Of a stretch of 64,000 bases of DNA, positions 60,088 to 64,000 are shown in pieces (position 1 is the first letter of the stretch; every line of letters starts with the position of its first letter). Made by a program: the position numbers and the translations under genes. This stretch comes from JBBQWR01 sp038210495. Lineage in GTDB: Bacteria; Planctomycetota; Planctomycetia; Pirellulales; DATAWG01. The stretch spans positions 42,107 through 106,106 of the forward strand of contig JBBQWR010000015.1 in NCBI GenBank assembly GCA_038210495.1, given 5' to 3'. The notes beneath the pieces were generated by a model, which had not been told where the DNA came from, searched no databases, and saw only the letters and a program-made list of their open reading frames with translations.

Positions 60088-62955
60088 ATGAAGCTTGATG
60101 AACTGATCGTTCTGCTCCCTTGCCACGGCTTGGACGATTTTCCGACGAACTTGTCCGGCGATGACGCCGAAGGCCTGCTCGCGGCTTGGTCAGCGTTGTG
60201 GCATCCCGTGCTGGTCGCGGCGACGGGGCGGCTGCCGAGTTGGCGCCGGGCCGAGTTTCCCTCCGACACGTTGAATGGCAAACTCGTCGTCGTGCCGCCG
60301 GTTGTCGAGCGGCAGTTTTCCGGTGACATGCAAACGCGGGCCGATAACGAAGGGGGCGCCATCGTTCGCGGATTGACGCGGCGCGATGACATTATCGCGG
60401 TCTGTTTGGCGAAATTGAAATCCGCCGACGAAAATGTCTCTGTCGCGAATATCGATCAAATTCCGCAAGAGCTGATTGCCGACTTCCTGGCCTTCGGCAC
60501 GGCCTATCTCGAAAGCGAATTGCTTGTCCGGCGGATGCGGTATTCCAGCAATTTGGACGACGGTCGCGTGCAAACGCATCTGGTAGCGGCCGCAATGGCG
60601 GCCGTGTCGGGAGACCCAGACGGGGCGCGTCAGAATCTTACGCTCTGCGCCAATGTGCTCGTCGAGTCGCGCGGCCGATACTATCCGGTCGATATGTCGC
60701 TGCTGGACCTGACACTGGTCGCTAGCACGACGATCGGCCCCGCCCTGCGTCGCGAACTGGCCGGATCGCAGGCGATCAACCTTTTGATCGCTGGCAGCGT
60801 CGTGGCGCAAATGGCCGACCGCGAGCCGGAAACCGTCTCGGCACTGCGGAGCGCAATCACCGCGAATACCGTTTGTCTTGCCGGCGGCGAGTGGACCGAA
60901 ATTGAATTGCCGCTCGTGCCGCTCGAGATCATTCTCAAGCAGTTGCGGCGAGGACTGGCCACGTATAAAGAACACCTCGGCGCGAGGCCCACTATCTACG
61001 GTCGGCGACGGTTCGGTTTGACGTCGGCCCTGCCGCGGATTCTGCTGAATCTTGGGTTCCGCGGGGCAATTCATTTCACGCTCGACGACGGCAAATTTCC
61101 GCAGTCCGACAGCACGAAGACTCGCTGGGAGGGTTTTGATAGCGCGACGATCGATGCGATCGGCCGGGCGCCGCTGGATGCCCGGCAAAACGGCACGTTC
61201 GTCGCTTTGGCGGAAAAAATCGGACACGCCATGGACCACGATCATGTGGCTACGATCGGCTTGGCGCATTGGCCGTCGCAGAGCAGCATTTTTTACGACG
61301 ATCTGCGGCGCGTGGCCGGTTATGCCCCGGTGCTAGGAAAATTCGTCACGCTCGATCATTATTTCGCCAACACGGACCCGGCCGGCGGCTATTCTCGCAA
61401 CACGCCGGACGAATATCGCAGCCCGTATCTGCAGCAGGCGGTGAGTCAGAAAGAAGTCGATCCGCTTTCGCGCTGGGCGCGATACCATCGAAAGTATGTT
61501 GAGGCCATGACGGCCGAGCATCTTGAGACCTTGGCGACTTTGCTGCGGCAACGGGCCGACCCATCGCAAGACTCGATGACCGCCCCGCGATCGGATTCGC
61601 TAATCGATCCGGCAGCCGAAATCGTTAGCCCATTGCCGACCGCCGATTGGCTTTCGCAAGCAGCTACAAGATTCGCGGCCGTGCTGCCGAAGGAAAAACG
61701 CGAGGCGGGTCTAGGCTACTTGACGCTCAATCCGGTCAGCTACGGCCGGCGCGTGCTGCTCGATGTCAGTCAACTGCCCGAGCTGCCGAGCGTTAAAGCG
61801 CCGATTCGCGCGGCCGAGGAAATCGGAGGAAAAAAGCGAGTGGTCGTCGATCTTCCGCCGATGGGTTTCGCTTGGATCGCGGCGACCGCCGGCGAGCCGG
61901 GCCGCAATTGGTCGGGAAGCCCGATCGCGAACAATCTTATTCTCCGCAACGAGTTTTGCGAAGTCACGATTCACGGCAAAACCGGGGGGATTCAATCGGT
62001 TCACGATTTTCGCAGTCGCGGCAATCGCCTATCGCAGCAGCTTGTGTGGCGGCCGCCCACGGCGCCGGTCGACTCGGTCGCCGACGACGCGGAGGCGACA
62101 TTCTCGCGGATGGACGCTCAGTCGGTCGAAGTCACCGACGCCGGACTGCTCCGCGGCGAAATCACTAGCCGAGGGCAACTCGTCGACCCGACCGGCCAAC
62201 GGTTGTCGGGGTTCACCCAGCGCGTGCAAATGACACTCGGCAGCCGGCTGGTCGTGATCGAGATCGACCTCGATCCGGCTGAGTCACTCACCGCCGATCC
62301 CTGGAATTCTTACATCGCGTCCCGCTTTGCCTGGTCGGACCGCACGTCGGAATTGCGCCGCGGCGTGCATCTGCAAAGCCATCTCACGCGAGCGCGACGA
62401 TTCGAGGCCCCGCATTTCGTGCAGGTCGAAGGCATCGCCGGGCGAACGGCCCTGTTCACCGGCGGGATGCCCCATCACTCGCGCGTCGGCAGTCGAATGC
62501 TCGACACGCTGCTGTCGGTTCAAGGCGAAACGGCGACGAAATTCCGCCTTGGCATCGGCCTCGACGTCGTTCATCCTTGGATGGCGGCGCTCGATCTGTT
62601 ATCGCCCGAGATCGCCAGGAGCGCGACGGCCGCACCGCCGGAGCCGGTCAGCTACGGCTGGCTCTTTCATCTGGACGCCAAAAATGTGCTGGTAACCCAC
62701 TGGGAACCGCTGTGGCATGAGCCGAACCAGGGCAAGGCGGGCGGTCCAAAAAATGTCGTCGGCGTCCGCTGCCGATTAATGGAGACCGAAGGCCGAGCGG
62801 TGCTAGCCCAACTCCGCTGCTTCCGAGCGCCGGTCTCGGCCCAGCAGACCGATTTCGAAAACCAGCCGACGGGCGCTCTCGCCGTGAAAGACGATCGCGT
62901 TTCGCTCGATCTGGGGGCGTACGAATGGGTCCAACTTGAAGCGCGATGGAAATGA
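60088..62955 (+). CDS. Large GH38/57-like putative glycoside hydrolase
   Basis: 955 residues, no signal peptide. The N-terminal half resembles the (beta/alpha)7 barrel of GH38/GH57-type alpha-mannosidases (NTVCLAGGEWTEIELPLVPL, RPTIYGRRRFGLTSALPRIL, GFRGAIHFTLDDGKFPQSDS). The C-terminal half is a beta-sandwich (NLILRNEFCEVTIHGKTGGI, SVHDFRSRGNRLSQQL, ISRGQLVDPTGQR-like strands), as in GH38 family enzymes. Catalytic aspartates cannot be fixed by eye, so activity is uncertain. It may be a cytoplasmic glycan-processing enzyme. It stands alone. Confidence 0.6.
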   Translation: MKLDELIVLLPCHGLDDFPTNLSGDDAEGLLAAWSALWHPVLVAATGRLPSWRRAEFPSDTLNGKLVVVPPVVERQFSGDMQTRADNEGGAIVRGLTRRDDIIAVCLAKLKSADENVSVANIDQIPQELIADFLAFGTAYLESELLVRRMRYSSNLDDGRVQTHLVAAAMAAVSGDPDGARQNLTLCANVLVESRGRYYPVDMSLLDLTLVASTTIGPALRRELAGSQAINLLIAGSVVAQMADREPETVSALRSAITANTVCLAGGEWTEIELPLVPLEIILKQLRRGLATYKEHLGARPTIYGRRRFGLTSALPRILLNLGFRGAIHFTLDDGKFPQSDSTKTRWEGFDSATIDAIGRAPLDARQNGTFVALAEKIGHAMDHDHVATIGLAHWPSQSSIFYDDLRRVAGYAPVLGKFVTLDHYFANTDPAGGYSRNTPDEYRSPYLQQAVSQKEVDPLSRWARYHRKYVEAMTAEHLETLATLLRQRADPSQDSMTAPRSDSLIDPAAEIVSPLPTADWLSQAATRFAAVLPKEKREAGLGYLTLNPVSYGRRVLLDVSQLPELPSVKAPIRAAEEIGGKKRVVVDLPPMGFAWIAATAGEPGRNWSGSPIANNLILRNEFCEVTIHGKTGGIQSVHDFRSRGNRLSQQLVWRPPTAPVDSVADDAEATFSRMDAQSVEVTDAGLLRGEITSRGQLVDPTGQRLSGFTQRVQMTLGSRLVVIEIDLDPAESLTADPWNSYIASRFAWSDRTSELRRGVHLQSHLTRARRFEAPHFVQVEGIAGRTALFTGGMPHHSRVGSRMLDTLLSVQGETATKFRLGIGLDVVHPWMAALDLLSPEIARSATAAPPEPVSYGWLFHLDAKNVLVTHWEPLWHEPNQGKAGGPKNVVGVRCRLMETEGRAVLAQLRCFRAPVSAQQTDFENQPTGALAVKDDRVSLDLGAYEWVQLEARWK

Positions 62956-63096
62956 GTTAGATAGCCGCGGTCGCTGTTAGCTGGGCACAATTCCCAAAAT
63001 GTCGCCAAATCGTTCGGCACAATTGCCGATAACAGAGACGATGCGTCTTTTGTGGATCGCTGCGCGGGCAGCGTGGATTCGGCAAGGAGTTGCTTT

Positions 63097-63741
63097 ATGT
63101 TTTGCTCCGAGTGCGGTAAGCCGGCTCAGGGAAAGTTCTGCTCGAATTGCGGGTATGCGTTGACCACAGGTGAATCGGACGCTGGCGGAGCGACCGACCT
63201 GGTCGCCCCGGCCGACATCGTGCCCGACTGGGACCACGAAGTGCGATACGAAGCGATCTTGCAGTATCCGGGCGTGCGGACGACGATCGAACGTCACGCG
63301 CGACAGGCGCCCAAACGGTTGAGCGGCGAGCAGTTTTTGGCGATCGCCGACAAGGTCGTTCCGCTGGGCGTGCCGATTGAAAAAGTGGCGGCCGTCGCGC
63401 AGCCGCTGTTTACGCGCCTGGGCATCAAAACCGGCAAGCATCGGACGGGGCAGGTGGCCGCCCCTGTCGGCAAAGTTCTTCTCCGTGTCTTGTGTTCGCT
63501 CGCGCGGCATGGTCAATCGCTCCGCGGCGTGACTCAAGCGGAAGACGGCTGCTTGCTCGAAGCCGCGCTGCCGTCGGACATGTTCGCTCTCGAAGGGGAT
63601 CTGCTGGTGAGCGTGCGCCGAGCCGGCCCGTTCGCCGAGGTCGACGCCACCACGCAGATCGGCGGTCAGCTTTTCGACTGGGGCAAGAGTAACCGCAGTC
63701 TCGATCGGCTGTTCGATGATCTATCGCGCGACGCGGCATGA
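63097..63741 (+). CDS. Zinc-ribbon protein, hypothetical
   Basis: 214 residues from ATG 63097 (AAGGAG 8 bases upstream). A zinc ribbon opens the protein: MFCSECGKPAQGKFCSNCGY (two CxxC pairs). The remaining chain has a helical part (YPGVRTTIERHARQAPKRLS, FLAIADKVVPLGVPIEKVAA) and a beta-rich end (LLEAALPSDMFALEGDLLVS, VDATTQIGGQLFDWGKSNRS). No TM helix. I do not recognise the domain after the ribbon. It is not a close relative of the ribbons near ruvA/ruvB. Confidence 0.8.
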   Translation: MFCSECGKPAQGKFCSNCGYALTTGESDAGGATDLVAPADIVPDWDHEVRYEAILQYPGVRTTIERHARQAPKRLSGEQFLAIADKVVPLGVPIEKVAAVAQPLFTRLGIKTGKHRTGQVAAPVGKVLLRVLCSLARHGQSLRGVTQAEDGCLLEAALPSDMFALEGDLLVSVRRAGPFAEVDATTQIGGQLFDWGKSNRSLDRLFDDLSRDAA

Positions 63742-63781
63742 TGAATGAGAGACAATTGATTTTTTCCAGCCGGGTTTCGAC

Positions 63782-64000
63782 TTTAGAGCGGTTTCATTTT
63801 AGGTGCGGCGGTATCCGCAGTGTTGAAAATAGTTTCGGCACTCGGTTTCGGAGAACTGGTCGAGGATTCTGCCGCAGAGGTTCCAGAGCTTGTCGACGGT
63901 CCTTTCCGCTCCGTCGCGGAGCAATTTCTTGAGCTTGGAAAACGCCAACTCGATTGGGTTTAGGTCCGGCGAGTACGGGGGCAAGTAACGCAGCTCGGCC
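63782..64000 (-). mobile_element. IS630-type element, 3' end only
   Basis: The transposase C-terminus is visible on the minus strand from 64000 down to the stop near 63799: ELRYLPPYSPDLNPIELAFS, then KLKKLLRDGAERTVDKLWNL. The YSPDLNPIE block carries the third acidic residue of the DDE triad. The stop is followed by TAAAATGAAACCGCTCTAAA, a plausible terminal inverted repeat ending near 63783. The rest of the element lies beyond the window, so integrity cannot be judged. Confidence 0.85.
63799..64000 (-). CDS. IS630-family transposase, 5' partial
   Basis: About 67 codons inside the window, open to its right edge. They contain the final catalytic motif (PPYSPDLNPIELAFSKLKKL) and the C-terminal tail (WNLCGRILDQFSETECRNYF, QHCGYRRT). 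IS630/Tc1-type transposases cut and paste into TA sites. The N-terminal DNA-binding domain and the first two catalytic Asp residues lie outside. Confidence 0.88.
   Translation of the reverse strand, partial: AELRYLPPYSPDLNPIELAFSKLKKLLRDGAERTVDKLWNLCGRILDQFSETECRNYFQHCGYRRT

Noticed and set aside
59290..60126. 278-codon minus-strand ORF across the ruvB end
   Set aside because: It spans ruvB antisense and the DUF6800 gene in another frame; Arg/Ser-rich shadow.
60190..61269. 359-codon minus-strand ORF
   Set aside because: It is antisense to the GH38/57-like gene, with shadow-like composition.

Overview
The window looks like chromosome from a planctomycete, probably Pirellulales-like. The evidence is high GC with long antisense shadow ORFs, a DUF1559 prepilin-like protein, a giant exported S53 protease with an LEPR-xLL N-terminus and a dockerin-like C-terminus, an archaeal-type prolyl-tRNA synthetase, a DUF6800-like small protein, PQQ-like beta-propeller and zinc-ribbon/membrane proteins, and an imuA-imuB-dnaE2 mutasome. 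No tRNA, rRNA or CRISPR array was recognised. Genes are mostly single or in short operons, and both strands are used.

Layout. 0-16 kb: 3' part of glmS, a DUF11-repeat exported protein, a Cys-motif membrane protein, a polysaccharide-export operon (TPR protein plus Wza-like protein), a Tat-exported Gfo/Idh/MocA oxidoreductase, a broken vapBC locus, proS, a ketosynthase-like protein lacking two catalytic residues, and a secretin-like exported protein. 16-18 kb is a gene graveyard: a small ORF, a frameshifted helix-turn-helix fragment and a tyrosine-recombinase remnant. 18-31 kb: PQQ-propeller protein, a broken DUF4870/GIY-YIG chimera, beta-CASP hydrolase, rhomboid protease, TetR/permease/ATPase operon, acyl-CoA dehydrogenase, cysteine desulfurase and a TPR lipoprotein. 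31-42.5 kb: the S53 protease converging on the imuA-imuB-dnaE2 operon, which has a near-consensus promoter. 42.6-51.8 kb: a broken parDE locus, a cytochrome b/molybdoenzyme/redoxin operon, a three-gene ABC-2 exporter, a sugar-phosphate isomerase and UbiA pair, and two stress-type small proteins. 52-64 kb: a terpene-cyclase-fold protein broken by a 77-bp insertion, a DUF1559 protein, ruvA and ruvB separated by two paralogous zinc-ribbon membrane proteins, a large GH38/57-like protein, another zinc-ribbon protein, and the end of an IS630-type transposase.

The most striking signal is not a single gene. The window carries at least six families of short palindromic or tandem repeats, mostly between genes. 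In imuA, imuB and dnaE2, however, several of these repeats lie inside the reading frame and are translated without breaking it. The same 36-bp hairpin (one mismatch) sits in frame in both imuB and dnaE2. This recalls the in-frame Rickettsia palindromic elements, but here it is concentrated in an SOS mutagenesis operon. A second theme is decay: two toxin-antitoxin loci, a recombinase, a DUF4870 gene and a cyclase-fold gene are all broken by stops, frameshifts or insertions, so the lineage appears to be shedding accessory genes.
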